DNA of 64,000 bases, taken from assembly GCF_010119205.1 (NCBI RefSeq), contig NZ_WRXM01000001.1, forward strand, positions 744,001-808,000. Direction: 5' to 3'. The first letter of the stretch is position 1. Each line of letters opens with the position of its first letter. The notes below the pieces were generated by a model. That model ran no database searches and had not been told where the DNA came from. It saw only the letters and a program-made list of their open reading frames with translations. Source of the stretch: Haloarcula limicola (lineage in GTDB: Archaea; Halobacteriota; Halobacteria; Halobacteriales; Haloarculaceae). This document shows positions 33,771 to 41,945 of this stretch, piece after piece. The translations under genes were made by a program, and so were the position numbers.

Positions 33771-34315
33771 ACGAACGTCCGATACTTCAGGTCGTCTTCG
33801 CGCAGCTCTTCGAGAATGCGCTCTACGAGTACCTCTTCGGGATTGTGGAGACCGCCGACGCGCTCTTCGAGCTCCTCGAAGCTCTCGAAGGGCTGGCGCT
33901 TTCGCTCGTCGAGAATCGTGTTCCGCAGTTTCTTCCCGATCCCGGGCAGGAGATTCAACTGGTGGAGTCGCAGCGTGATCGGCTGGGCGTCGTTGTAGAA
34001 GTCGACGAAGCGCCGTTCGTCGGCCTCGACGATCTCCTCGACGGCGTAGTCGATCTCGGACTGCGCGCTGCTCGGCAGCTCCTCGTACTCGATTTCGTTC
34101 ACCCGACCGAACGCCGTGAGGTCGACCCGGTCGCCGATAGAGACGTCGTGGTCGTCGTCGAGAACGAGCTCGTAGAGATAGAACTCATCGATATCGAGAA
34201 CGAACGCGAGCGGCTCTTTCTGGTGCTGTGGCCGGTCGTCGTCGCTCCGTCCGCGCGGGAGGAGATCGAGGACCGCCGCGACCATCTCGTCACCACCGCT
34301 CTCCGTGTTGGTCAT
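33740..34315 (-). CDS. DUF655 family protein with helix-hairpin-helix domain
   Basis: A 191-residue archaeal DUF655 protein, a likely nucleic-acid binder. The first part is a beta domain with FVLDIDEFYLYELVLDDDHD and VNEIEYEELPSSAQSEIDY. The second is a tandem HhH motif, NLLPGIGKKLRNTILDERKR followed by PFESFEELEERV. In archaea it is found next to rpoF, L21e and ksgA, as here, implying a role in translation or rRNA processing. The C-terminus lies inside a repeat array and may have been altered by it. Confidence 0.85.
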   Translation of the reverse strand: MTNTESGGDEMVAAVLDLLPRGRSDDDRPQHQKEPLAFVLDIDEFYLYELVLDDDHDVSIGDRVDLTAFGRVNEIEYEELPSSAQSEIDYAVEEIVEADERRFVDFYNDAQPITLRLHQLNLLPGIGKKLRNTILDERKRQPFESFEELEERVGGLHNPEEVLVERILEELREDDLKYRTFVRRSEQGEAE

Positions 34316-34402
34316 GCGCTGCGATACGACGAGAGTACACTTAATGGCCGTGGATGAGCGGACAGAAACGGGAGACTGCCGTACGACCGCCCGTCGTCTC
34401 TA

Positions 34403-34759
34403 TCAGGCGTACTGCCTGACGATATCGAGAATCTCGTCGAGTTCGTCGCCCGAGAGTGTGTACCGCTCCTGGGCGAAGACCGCGCGAAGCTCGTCCCGGT
34501 CGAGGGGCCGCAGGTTCGCTATCTTGTAGGCGGTCGGCTCGTCGACCTTCTCCAGTTCCCGCAGTTGCGAGACGAACTCGCGGGACTCCTCGGGGTCGAG
34601 TAAGGCGAAGCGGTTGACGTGCTCGATGGCCCGCTTGAGCTCGTAGCGCATCTCGCGGTCCTCGTCGGCCGCCCGCTCGACTTCGAGGTCTTCGAGCACC
34701 GCTTTGGTCTCGGCGAGGGTGAGGTACTCCTCGTCGAGCTTCGCTTTGAAGATGGTCAT
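34403..34759 (-). CDS. rpoF: DNA-directed RNA polymerase subunit Rpo4/F
   Basis: A 118-residue homologue of eukaryotic Rpb4, which forms the stalk of RNA polymerase with Rpo7/E. The helical HRDC-like fold is visible: the N-terminal LTLAETKAVLEDLE tip segment, the central FVSQLRELEKVDEPTAYKIANLRP helices, and the C-terminal DELRAVFAQERYTLSGDELDEILDIV. It starts 1 nt after the L21e stop, within the archaeal L21e-rpoF-DUF655-ksgA gene order. Confidence 0.94.
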   Translation of the reverse strand: MTIFKAKLDEEYLTLAETKAVLEDLEVERAADEDREMRYELKRAIEHVNRFALLDPEESREFVSQLRELEKVDEPTAYKIANLRPLDRDELRAVFAQERYTLSGDELDEILDIVRQYA

Positions 34760-34760
34760 C

Positions 34761-35054
34761 TCAGTTCTCTTGCCGACGCAGGTGTGCGGGCTTGGCGATG
34801 ACCGTCTTCGTCTTGCCGCCGTCGACGATCTCGACCTTGTAGGCCGTGCCCTGCTCGCCGAGGACGGTGCCGGTCAGGCCGTTGAATCGCGGGTGGAAGC
34901 GGCCGTCGGGGACCGAGGGGTCGATCTTCAGGTGGACCTTCTCGTCCTCCTCGAACTGCTCGACGGAGCGCTGGGGCGGGGACGTACCGCGTTCTCGGGC
35001 GTCGTTCTTGAGCTTGTCGCGAGTTCCTTCGAGAGGACCGTTTGAACTAGGCAT
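34761..35054 (-). CDS. rpl21e: Large-subunit ribosomal protein L21e
   Basis: A 97-residue ribosomal protein with the eL21 SH3-like core. Motifs are [20 protein letters not shown] at the start, [20 protein letters not shown] in the centre, and [28 protein letters not shown] at the end. Length and order match archaeal L21e. It leads the transcript with rpoF and probably DUF655. Confidence 0.96.
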   Translation of the reverse strand: MPSSNGPLEGTRDKLKNDARERGTSPPQRSVEQFEEDEKVHLKIDPSVPDGRFHPRFNGLTGTVLGEQGTAYKVEIVDGGKTKTVIAKPAHLRRQEN

Positions 35055-35219
35055 TCTTGCCCATCGCTTGTCCGGTCGCCGTAATAAAACGTGCGTTCTA
35101 CGTCCGCGAGTGGGGGTCCAGAACTGCGTCGAGAACTGCGTGACCGGTGGAACCGGCGTGGTCGCTTACACGCAGTCGTCACTGGCCGGTCGGAGAACGC
35201 GAAAACGGGAGCCAGTCGC

Positions 35220-35486
35220 TTACAGGCGGCCGACGGTGTCGACGTCGACCGACTCGACGCCGTCGACGTCCGCGAACGCTTCCTCGACGGCGTCGGTCCC
35301 ACCGGCTTCGTCGGGGATGATGACCGTCGGGAAGAGGGCGACGAGACCGAACGCGACGTCGTCGCGCTCGAAGCCCTTGATCTTCGCTCCCTCGGGAAGC
35401 GACCCTTCGAGGCGCTCCTGGAGGTCGTCGAGGTCGACGTCCGGGCTCTCCGGCATGACCTTGATCTTGGCGGCTACCTTCCCCAT
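35220..35486 (-). CDS. ef1b: Translation elongation factor 1-beta (nucleotide exchange)
   Basis: An 88-residue aEF1-beta, the exchange factor that reloads aEF1-alpha with GTP. It is a compact alpha-beta sandwich with [20 protein letters not shown] at the start and the conserved [20 protein letters not shown] centre, and ends with VDTVGRL. The gene for the zinc microprotein lies 2 nt upstream and belongs to the same transcript. Confidence 0.95.
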   Translation of the reverse strand: MGKVAAKIKVMPESPDVDLDDLQERLEGSLPEGAKIKGFERDDVAFGLVALFPTVIIPDEAGGTDAVEEAFADVDGVESVDVDTVGRL

Positions 35487-35488
35487 CG

Positions 35489-35668
35489 TTATGGCCCCGT
35501 GAAGCCGCAGTCAGGACACTTGTAGAGGTTGCTCTGCTTCCGGCAGGTCGAACAGCGGTAGATCTGCTGCCCGCAGTCCGGGCACTTGAACGCCGCGGCG
35601 TTGTTGCCGGCGATGTTGATGCCACACGAGACGCACTTCTGCGTCCGCTTCTGCTGGCTCTCGCTCAT
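35489..35668 (-). CDS. HVO_2753-type small zinc-finger protein (59 aa)
   Basis: A 59-residue microprotein with four CPxCG-like knuckles: CVSCG, CPDCG, CSTCR and CPDCG. These form two zinc-binding sites. It closely resembles Haloferax HVO_2753, a zinc-finger microprotein with a solved structure that has been linked to swarming and biofilm formation. The start at 35668 (MSESQQ) matches that protein. Its position before aEF1-beta is conserved in haloarchaea and suggests a translation link. Confidence 0.88.
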   Translation of the reverse strand: MSESQQKRTQKCVSCGINIAGNNAAAFKCPDCGQQIYRCSTCRKQSNLYKCPDCGFTGP

Positions 35669-35760
35669 ACCACCCCGTATCCGACCGCGGCTTTTAACGG
35701 TTGCCAAACGTCGCCGTCAGCGGGACTCGGTGCCACGGACTCCCGACAGGTCGGCGCGAA

Positions 35761-36348
35761 TCAGCTGCCGGGGAGGATGTCGCCCAGCGCCGCGCCGATG
35801 GCCATCGGGACGAAGGCCACGGTACACGTACAGAGCGACTGCCAGACGACGATGGGGTCCGTCGACCATTCGACCAACCCCCACCCGGTCAGGAGTGCCA
35901 CGGAGACAGCGAACGCGGTAGCCGTGACGACCGCGAGACGGCGCGGGACGATTCCCAGGATGCGATTGGCGACCCGGACGTCCTGAAAGTCCGCGACGTA
36001 GAGGATACCGAACACCATCGCTACCGCCGCCGTCAGCGTTCCGAAGAAGTACAGCGGATGCCTCGCGATATGCTGACCCGCATCTATCGTGCCCCCTTCG
36101 ACGGCCATCGGGATACCGAAGAGGAGCGACCCGAGGACGGCCTCGGCGAAGTCCTCGCGGTCGAAGCCCCAGATGACGCGGCCGAAGACGACGGGATCGC
36201 GGTCCTGTGCCGCCGTCGCCGCCCGCATCGCCTCGCGGACCTGCTCGCGCTCGGTCTCGCTGTCGACGATCTCCTCCAGCTCTTCGAGTTCGTCGAACAG
36301 TTCGTTGAGTCCGTCGCCGTCGTCAGTTTCGGGCCGGTCGTCGGTCAT
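35761..36348 (-). CDS. DUF2391 family membrane protein
   Basis: A 195-residue protein with an acidic soluble N-terminus (about 60 residues, ELEELEEIVDSETERE) and four to five membrane helices. The GFDREDFAEAVLGSLLFGIPMAVEGGT segment and the later CTCTVAFVPMAIGAALGDIL match DUF2391, a family of unknown function. It overlaps the upstream 3-hydroxyacyl-CoA dehydrogenase-like gene by 4 nt. Confidence 0.8.
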   Translation of the reverse strand: MTDDRPETDDGDGLNELFDELEELEEIVDSETEREQVREAMRAATAAQDRDPVVFGRVIWGFDREDFAEAVLGSLLFGIPMAVEGGTIDAGQHIARHPLYFFGTLTAAVAMVFGILYVADFQDVRVANRILGIVPRRLAVVTATAFAVSVALLTGWGLVEWSTDPIVVWQSLCTCTVAFVPMAIGAALGDILPGS

Positions 36349-37214
36349 CCCTCGTCGGAGTCGTCACCGGGGGCGGCGTCGCGCTGACCCAGCTCCGCGG
36401 CCGAGGACGGCTCGCCGTTCTTCCAGACGTAGAACCCCTCGCCGGTCGATTTCCCGAGGTGGCCGTCGGCGACTCGCTGACGGAGGAGCGCCGGCGGTTC
36501 GAAGCGGTCGTCGAGGGTCGACGCGAGGCGATCGAGCGATTCGAGGACGCCGTCGAGTCCGCGTTCGTCCGCCCGAGCGAGCGGGCCGCGCTCCTCTTCC
36601 GTTCGCGTCGCCGCGAGGTCCGCGTCGGGAACGGTAGCGACGCCGGATTCGACGACGCGTATCGCCTCGACCAGTTCGGCGAGTTCGAGGCGCGCCGCGG
36701 CGAATCCCGGCGCGTCTCGGACGGCCAGCGGGACGCCGCCCAGTTCCTCGACGAACTCGCGAACACGTTCGCGCGTGGCGTCGGTCGTCTGGTCGGCGAG
36801 AATCACTTCGACGAGTCCGGACTCCGCCGGCTCGACGAAGTGGAGACCCGCGGCGCGCCCGGGTCGCTCTAGTCCGGTGGCGACGGCGGTGACCGATTCC
36901 TCCGTCTCGCTGACGAGGATCGTCTCGTCGGCTACGAACTGTTCGACCTCGGTGAGCAGTTCGCGGCGTTCGTCTACGTCACCGGCCGTCGTATCGAGGA
37001 CGAGGTCGACGCCTGAGACCGCGCTCTGCAGCCCCGTCGTCCCGTCGACGTGGTCGCTGATCTCGCGTTCCGGAAGCCGCTGTCCGACAGCGTCGATGCT
37101 GTCCATGACGGCGTGGGCGTCCGAGTCGTACAAGCGTACCTCGTGTCCCGCGCGCAGGCACCTGCGGGTGGCGTTGCGCCCGCGCGGGCCAGCCCCCAGT
37201 ACGGCCACATTCAT
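36345..37214 (-). CDS. 3-hydroxyacyl-CoA dehydrogenase family protein
   Basis: A 289-residue NAD-binding protein. The N-terminal Rossmann fold has VAVLGAGPRGRNATR, then VDLVLDTTAGD and ILVSETEESVTAVATGLERPGRAAGLHFVEPAESGLVEVI. The C-terminal helical domain contains PGFAAARLELAELVEAIRVVESG and GKSTGEGFYVWKNGEP. The usual catalytic HFFNP motif is HFVEP here, so activity on standard 3-hydroxyacyl-CoA is uncertain. Confidence 0.78.
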   Translation of the reverse strand: MNVAVLGAGPRGRNATRRCLRAGHEVRLYDSDAHAVMDSIDAVGQRLPEREISDHVDGTTGLQSAVSGVDLVLDTTAGDVDERRELLTEVEQFVADETILVSETEESVTAVATGLERPGRAAGLHFVEPAESGLVEVILADQTTDATRERVREFVEELGGVPLAVRDAPGFAAARLELAELVEAIRVVESGVATVPDADLAATRTEEERGPLARADERGLDGVLESLDRLASTLDDRFEPPALLRQRVADGHLGKSTGEGFYVWKNGEPSSAAELGQRDAAPGDDSDEG

Positions 37215-37327
37215 GCCACTACCACCGGCCGCCCCCCGGTTAAACCTTTACGCACCGCCGATGTGCCCCCGATTCGACACCAGTAGCAGGCACTTACCCG
37301 GGGTAATGCACTGCCTTAGCCAAAACA

Positions 37328-37334
37328 TTTATAC
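37328..37334 (+). promoter_or_regulatory. TATA box of tfb
   Basis: TTTATAC, centred 33 nt before the ATG at 37364, predicts a leader of only a few nucleotides. Confidence 0.6.
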
Positions 37335-37363
37335 GTGATAGGCCGTTCTCCGTAAAAGAACAC

Positions 37364-38323
37364 ATGGAAAGGCCGACGCGCCAGCGGGAAACGGACCAGC
37401 AGGAGCGTGAGCAGGAGTCCGAGGACACAGGTCAGCAGACCTGTCCGGAGTGTGAGTCGGAATCCATCACCAGCGACGGCGGTGGTGAACTCGTCTGTGA
37501 GGACTGCGGCCTCGTCATCGAGGACGAGAACATCGACCGCGGGCCGGAGTGGCGCGCGTTCAATCACTCCGAGCGCCAATCGAAGTCACGCGTCGGCGCG
37601 CCGACGACCCAGACGATGCACGACAAGGGGCTGACCACCCAGATCGACTGGAAGGACAAGGACGCCTACGGTCGGTCGCTCTCCTCGGAGAAGCGCTCCC
37701 AGATGCACCGCCTGCGAAAGTGGCAAGAGCGCATCCGGACGAAAGACGCCGGCGAGCGCAACCTCCAGTTCGCGCTCTCGGAGATCGACCGCATGGCCTC
37801 GGCGCTGGGTGTCCCGCGCTCGGTGCGAGAGGTCGCCTCGGTCATCTACCGACGCGCGCTCAACGAGGACCTCATCCGCGGCCGCTCCATCGAGGGCGTG
37901 GCGACGGCCTGCCTGTACGCCGCCTGCCGACAGGAGGGCATCCCGCGGAGCCTCGAAGAGGTCTCGGACGTCTCCCGAGTCGAGCAGAAGGAGATCGGGC
38001 GAACGTATCGCTACGTCGCCCAGGAGCTCGAACTCAAGATGGAGCCGGTAGACCCCAAGCAGTACGTCCCCCGGTTCGCCTCGGAGCTCGAACTCTCCGA
38101 GGAGGTCCAGTCGAAGGCCAACGAGATCATCGACACGACGGCCGAGCAGGGCCTGCTCTCGGGGAAGTCCCCCACGGGCTACGCCGCCGCGGCCATCTAC
38201 GCCGCGTCCCTGCTCTGCAACGAGAAGAAGACCCAGCGCGAGGTCGCGGACGTCGCGCAGGTGACGGAAGTCACCATCCGGAACCGGTATCAAGAGCAGA
38301 TCGAAGCGATGGGCATCCACTGA
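37364..38323 (+). CDS. tfb: Transcription initiation factor TFB (TFIIB homologue)
   Basis: A 319-residue general transcription factor that binds TBP-DNA and recruits RNA polymerase. The N-terminal zinc ribbon has cysteines at about 27, 30, 45 and 48. The B-finger/linker follows ([20 protein letters not shown]), then two cyclin folds including [18 protein letters not shown] and [20 protein letters not shown]. The C-terminal helix-turn-helix contacts the BRE. Haloarchaea carry several TFBs; this one is complete and monocistronic. Confidence 0.96.
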   Translation: MERPTRQRETDQQEREQESEDTGQQTCPECESESITSDGGGELVCEDCGLVIEDENIDRGPEWRAFNHSERQSKSRVGAPTTQTMHDKGLTTQIDWKDKDAYGRSLSSEKRSQMHRLRKWQERIRTKDAGERNLQFALSEIDRMASALGVPRSVREVASVIYRRALNEDLIRGRSIEGVATACLYAACRQEGIPRSLEEVSDVSRVEQKEIGRTYRYVAQELELKMEPVDPKQYVPRFASELELSEEVQSKANEIIDTTAEQGLLSGKSPTGYAAAAIYAASLLCNEKKTQREVADVAQVTEVTIRNRYQEQIEAMGIH

Positions 38324-38506
38324 CGGCCACGTCGCTGCTTCCGTTTCCGACTCCGTTCTTTTGTGCGGTCCGCACTCGACGGTGAGCGGCCGGCAGGTCC
38401 GCCTCGGGTCGGAGCCTCGAAAAATAGGGGAAAGTGTTCGCTATGCGGTGAATAACTGGACAGTGTACGCTCGGTACGGACTCCGCTCCGTCGATCGCCC
38501 GCATTC

Positions 38507-38514
38507 TTTTTATC
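38507..38514 (+). promoter_or_regulatory. TATA box of the quinone reductase gene
   Basis: TTTTTATC is centred about 27 nt before the ATG at 38537, the leaderless distance. Confidence 0.6.
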
Positions 38515-38536
38515 CGTACCCCGTGACCCGCCGGAC

Positions 38537-39493
38537 ATGCGCGCTGTCAGATTTCACGAATACGGCGGACCGGACGTCCTCACGGTCGACGAGATCCAGC
38601 GGCCGGAACCGGGGGCGGACGAGGTACTGGTCGACGTCGAGGCCGCGGCGGTCAACCCCGTCGACACCTACTTCCGCGAGGGCGGCTACGAACCGGGCGA
38701 CCTCCCGTGGATTCCGGGGTCGGACTGCGCTGGCACGGTCGCCGCGATCGGCGAGTCGGTCTCGGAGTACGCCGAGGGCGACCGCGTCTTCGCCACCGGC
38801 CTCGGCAACTGGCTCCAGGGGACCTGTGCCGAGTACGCCGTTGTCCCCGAATCCCACCTGGCTCGCCTGCCCGAGAGCGTCGACTTCGAGACCGGGGCGG
38901 CGATCGCCCTGGTCGGCGTCACGGCGTGGGAGTCGCTGGTCGCCGCCTGCTCGCTGAAACCCGCCGAGCGCGCCCTGATTCACGGGGGAAGCGGCGGCGT
39001 CGGTCACGTCGCCGTCCAGCTCGCCGCCGCGAGCGGCGCGCGGGTCACCACGACGGCCTCGCCGACGTATCACGACCGGCTCCGCGAACTGGGTGCCGAC
39101 GACGTGTTGGACTACTCCCGGGACGACCTCGCGGACGCCGTCGTCGCGGCCGGTCGCCCGGACGTGATCCTGGACCACCGCCTCGACGACTACCTCTCGT
39201 TCGACGCCGAGGTGGCCGCACAGGGCGGGCGGGTCGCCGCCATCGGCAACGGCGACGCGGCGGCCACGTTCGAGAGCGTCCCGAACTGCCGGTCGAAGTC
39301 GCTGTCGGTCCACCACGTCCTGATGTTCAACGCGCCCGACTTCGGCGGGGTGCTCGCGTCGCTGGCGACGCTCCTCGAAGACGACCACCTCACCGCCGAA
39401 GTCGCGCAGACGTACAATCTCGCCGAGGTTGCCGACGCACACCGGGACGTGCTCGAAGAGAGCTTCCTCGGCAAACTCGTCGTCACCCCCTGA
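38537..39493 (+). CDS. NADPH:quinone reductase family oxidoreductase (MDR superfamily)
   Basis: A 318-residue zinc-independent medium-chain dehydrogenase. The GroES-like N-terminus has VNPVDTYFREGGY and PGSDCAGTVAAIGE. The Rossmann domain has the glycine motif LIHGGSGGVGHVAVQLA near residue 150, and catalytic zinc ligands are absent. It probably reduces quinones or activated alkenes with NADPH. It may be co-transcribed with the SDR 54 nt downstream. Confidence 0.85.
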   Translation: MRAVRFHEYGGPDVLTVDEIQRPEPGADEVLVDVEAAAVNPVDTYFREGGYEPGDLPWIPGSDCAGTVAAIGESVSEYAEGDRVFATGLGNWLQGTCAEYAVVPESHLARLPESVDFETGAAIALVGVTAWESLVAACSLKPAERALIHGGSGGVGHVAVQLAAASGARVTTTASPTYHDRLRELGADDVLDYSRDDLADAVVAAGRPDVILDHRLDDYLSFDAEVAAQGGRVAAIGNGDAAATFESVPNCRSKSLSVHHVLMFNAPDFGGVLASLATLLEDDHLTAEVAQTYNLAEVADAHRDVLEESFLGKLVVTP

Positions 39494-39547
39494 GTCCGCC
39501 GGCGGACTGGGCTGAGCTTTATCGGGCCGTCGCCCCTCTCACCGCGC

Positions 39548-40258
39548 ATGTCCGTCACCTTCGATATGGACGGCGAGGTCGCACTGGTCACCGGTGTCGG
39601 CGGCGCACTGGGCAGTTCCGTGGCGAACGCCTTCCTCGAAGCGGGGGCGACCGTCTGCGGGGCCGACGTGGTCGAGCCGGGCAGCGAGGACTTCCAGCTG
39701 TCGGACCCCGACCGCATCGACTTCCACGGCGGCGACTTCACCGAGGAGGAGGACGTCGCGGAGGTAGTCGAGGCCGTCGTCGACGAACACGGCCGACTGG
39801 ACTACCTCCTCAACATCGCGGGGACGTGGCGCGGCGGCGACCCGATAGCGGAGACGGGCGTCGATACGTTCGACTTCCTCTTCGACGTCAACCTGAAGAC
39901 GATGTTCCTCGCCTCGAAACACGCCCTGCCCCACTTACAGGACAGCGAGGGGGCTATCGTCTCCGTCTCCGCCCGGTCGTCGCTCGAAGGCGGCGAGGGC
40001 GACGGTATCTACCGCGCGACGAAGGCCGGCGTCCGCCTGCTGACCGAGACCATCGCCGAGGAGAACCTGGGCACCGTCCGAGCCAACAGCGTCATGCCGA
40101 GCGTCATCGACACGCCGATGAACCGGGAGATGATGCCTGACGCCGACTTCGGGGAGTGGGTCGACCCCGCGGATATCGCCGCGGTGATGCTGTTCCTCTG
40201 TTCGGACGCCGCGGCGGTCACCAGCGGCGCGGCGGTGCCGGTCTACGGCGAGGCCTGA
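39548..40258 (+). CDS. Short-chain dehydrogenase/reductase (SDR)
   Basis: A 236-residue SDR. The cofactor motif is TGVGGALGSSVA (about 15-26), the structural NIAG near 82, the serine in VSVSARSS, and the catalytic pair in IYRATKAGV (Tyr and Lys). The C-terminal region has NSVMPSVIDTPMN. It is distinct from the SDR at 19758. The substrate is unknown. Confidence 0.85.
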   Translation: MSVTFDMDGEVALVTGVGGALGSSVANAFLEAGATVCGADVVEPGSEDFQLSDPDRIDFHGGDFTEEEDVAEVVEAVVDEHGRLDYLLNIAGTWRGGDPIAETGVDTFDFLFDVNLKTMFLASKHALPHLQDSEGAIVSVSARSSLEGGEGDGIYRATKAGVRLLTETIAEENLGTVRANSVMPSVIDTPMNREMMPDADFGEWVDPADIAAVMLFLCSDAAAVTSGAAVPVYGEA

Positions 40259-40547
40259 GACACCGGAAAAGGCGGGGCCGAGGGGAGACCCCCCGGAGAG
40301 AAGGGGGCACATGACTGACTGTCCACACTGTGGATAGACGGAACACCATGACGATGGGTCGCTGACTGGTTCGTGGTCGGCGGCCGAGTGTGGACGGGCG
40401 GACCTGCGTCGTCGTCTCATTAGTACGTTGATAATATCGCTATATAGCGCTCTATCACCGACCGGTGCCGCGGTCGGCGTCGACCACGACGCGATATCTC
40501 GCCGGAATCACAGCCGTTAACCGGGAAAGTGGTACATACGTTGCACT
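40259..40547. other. Intergenic region before the NSS transporters
   Basis: This 289-nt stretch holds a C-tract/G-tract hairpin (40289-40294 with 40303-40307) that may end the SDR transcript. It also holds an eight-codon ORF with a CPHCG knuckle at 40311-40337, and a 12-bp palindrome centred on TATATA at 40438-40449. Confidence 0.5.
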
Positions 40548-41891
40548 ATGTCAGAACGAGAGACGTGGACGACGCGTGTCGGATTCCTCCTCGCGGCCAT
40601 CGGGAGCGCAGTCGGTCTCGGGAACCTCTGGCAGTTCCCGTTCAAGACCGCCACCAACGGCGGCGCGGCGTTCGTCGCGTTCTACCTCGTCGCCGTCCTC
40701 GTCGTCGGATTCCCGGCGATGCTGGCGGAGTTCGTCCTCGGCAGGCGGACGAACGTCAACGCCGTCGACGCCTTCGAGGAGATGGGCCACCGCAACTGGC
40801 GTCTCGTCGGCGGCTTCGCCGTCTTCACCGGGTTCTGGATCCTCTCGTACTACAACGTCGTCGGCGGGTGGGTCCTCCGGTACATCCTCGGGAGCGTCCG
40901 CGGCGCGTACTTCGGCGACCCCGCCGGCTACTTCGGGGCCGTCTCCTCGGGTCCCGAGGCGGTGCTGGCACAGGCGATCTTCCTCGGCATCGTCGTCGGC
41001 ATCGTCGCCTTCGGCATCGAGGACGGCATCGAGAAGGCGACGAAGGTGATGGTCCCGAGCATCGTCGTCCTCATGATCGCGCTGGCGGCGTGGGTGGCGA
41101 CGCTTCCGGGCGCCGGCGAGGGCTACGCCTTCTTCCTCTCGCCGGACCTCGGGACGATGGTGGCGAACGCCGGGTCCATCATCCCCTTCGCCGTCGGACA
41201 GGCCTTCTTCACGCTCTCGCTGGGGATGGCCATCATGATAACGTACTCCTCGTACGTCGGCGAGGACGACAACCTGATCTTCGACGGCGGCGTCATCGTC
41301 GTCTCGAACACGCTCGTCGGTATCCTCGCCGGTATCGTGGTCTTCCCCATTCTGCTCACCATCGGCGCGGAGATCACCACCCAGACCGGCGGCGCGGGCG
41401 CGCTGTTCGTCGCGACGGCCGCCGGGTTCGGCACGCTCCCGTACAGCCGCGTCTTCGGCGTCGTCTTCTTCGGCGTCGTCCTCATCGCGGCGCTGTCCTC
41501 GGCCATCAGTCTGCTGGAGGTGACCGTCGCCTACGCGAACGACAACTACGGCGTTCCGCGACCGTACCTCGCCGGGGCCGCCGGCCTCGGCCTGTTCGTG
41601 CTCGGGCTGCCCTCCGCGTGGGACACGGCGTGGCTGACGTGGTTCGACAACTTCGCCTACCAGCTGTTCCTCCCCCTCTCGGGACTGCTATTGACCGTGT
41701 TCGTCGGCTGGATCGTCGGCCGCGACGCCGTCGACGAACTCCGGCGCGGCGCGGACGGCCTCGGCTCGTTCAGCGACGTCTGGCTCTGGACGCTCCGACT
41801 CGTCGTGCTCGTCGCGCTCCTCGGGACGCTCGCCCTCGGCGTCCAGACGATGTTCCTCGGTTCCGACGCCGCGTTCTTCGCACCGTTCTGA
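40548..41891 (+). CDS. Sodium-dependent transporter, NSS/SNF family (paralogue 1)
   Basis: A 447-residue LeuT-fold symporter with about 11-12 helices, probably importing an amino acid or similar solute with sodium. The TM1 sodium/substrate motif is IGSAVGLGNLWQFPFKTA, where Gln replaces the arginine of LeuT Arg30. TM8 has VLIAALSSAISLLEVTVAY, the second sodium-site block. A paralogue of the same length class follows 54 nt downstream. Confidence 0.9.
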   Translation: MSERETWTTRVGFLLAAIGSAVGLGNLWQFPFKTATNGGAAFVAFYLVAVLVVGFPAMLAEFVLGRRTNVNAVDAFEEMGHRNWRLVGGFAVFTGFWILSYYNVVGGWVLRYILGSVRGAYFGDPAGYFGAVSSGPEAVLAQAIFLGIVVGIVAFGIEDGIEKATKVMVPSIVVLMIALAAWVATLPGAGEGYAFFLSPDLGTMVANAGSIIPFAVGQAFFTLSLGMAIMITYSSYVGEDDNLIFDGGVIVVSNTLVGILAGIVVFPILLTIGAEITTQTGGAGALFVATAAGFGTLPYSRVFGVVFFGVVLIAALSSAISLLEVTVAYANDNYGVPRPYLAGAAGLGLFVLGLPSAWDTAWLTWFDNFAYQLFLPLSGLLLTVFVGWIVGRDAVDELRRGADGLGSFSDVWLWTLRLVVLVALLGTLALGVQTMFLGSDAAFFAPF

Positions 41892-41945
41892 CGTGTCTGG
41901 CCCGCTCTCGACACGCTTTTCGGTGTCGACGCGGACGCTGAGACG

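Noticed and set aside
40261-40547. tRNA or other classical RNA gene
   Set aside because: No cloverleaf arms or T-loop GTTCRANNC sequence could be found here or in the other gaps that I checked.
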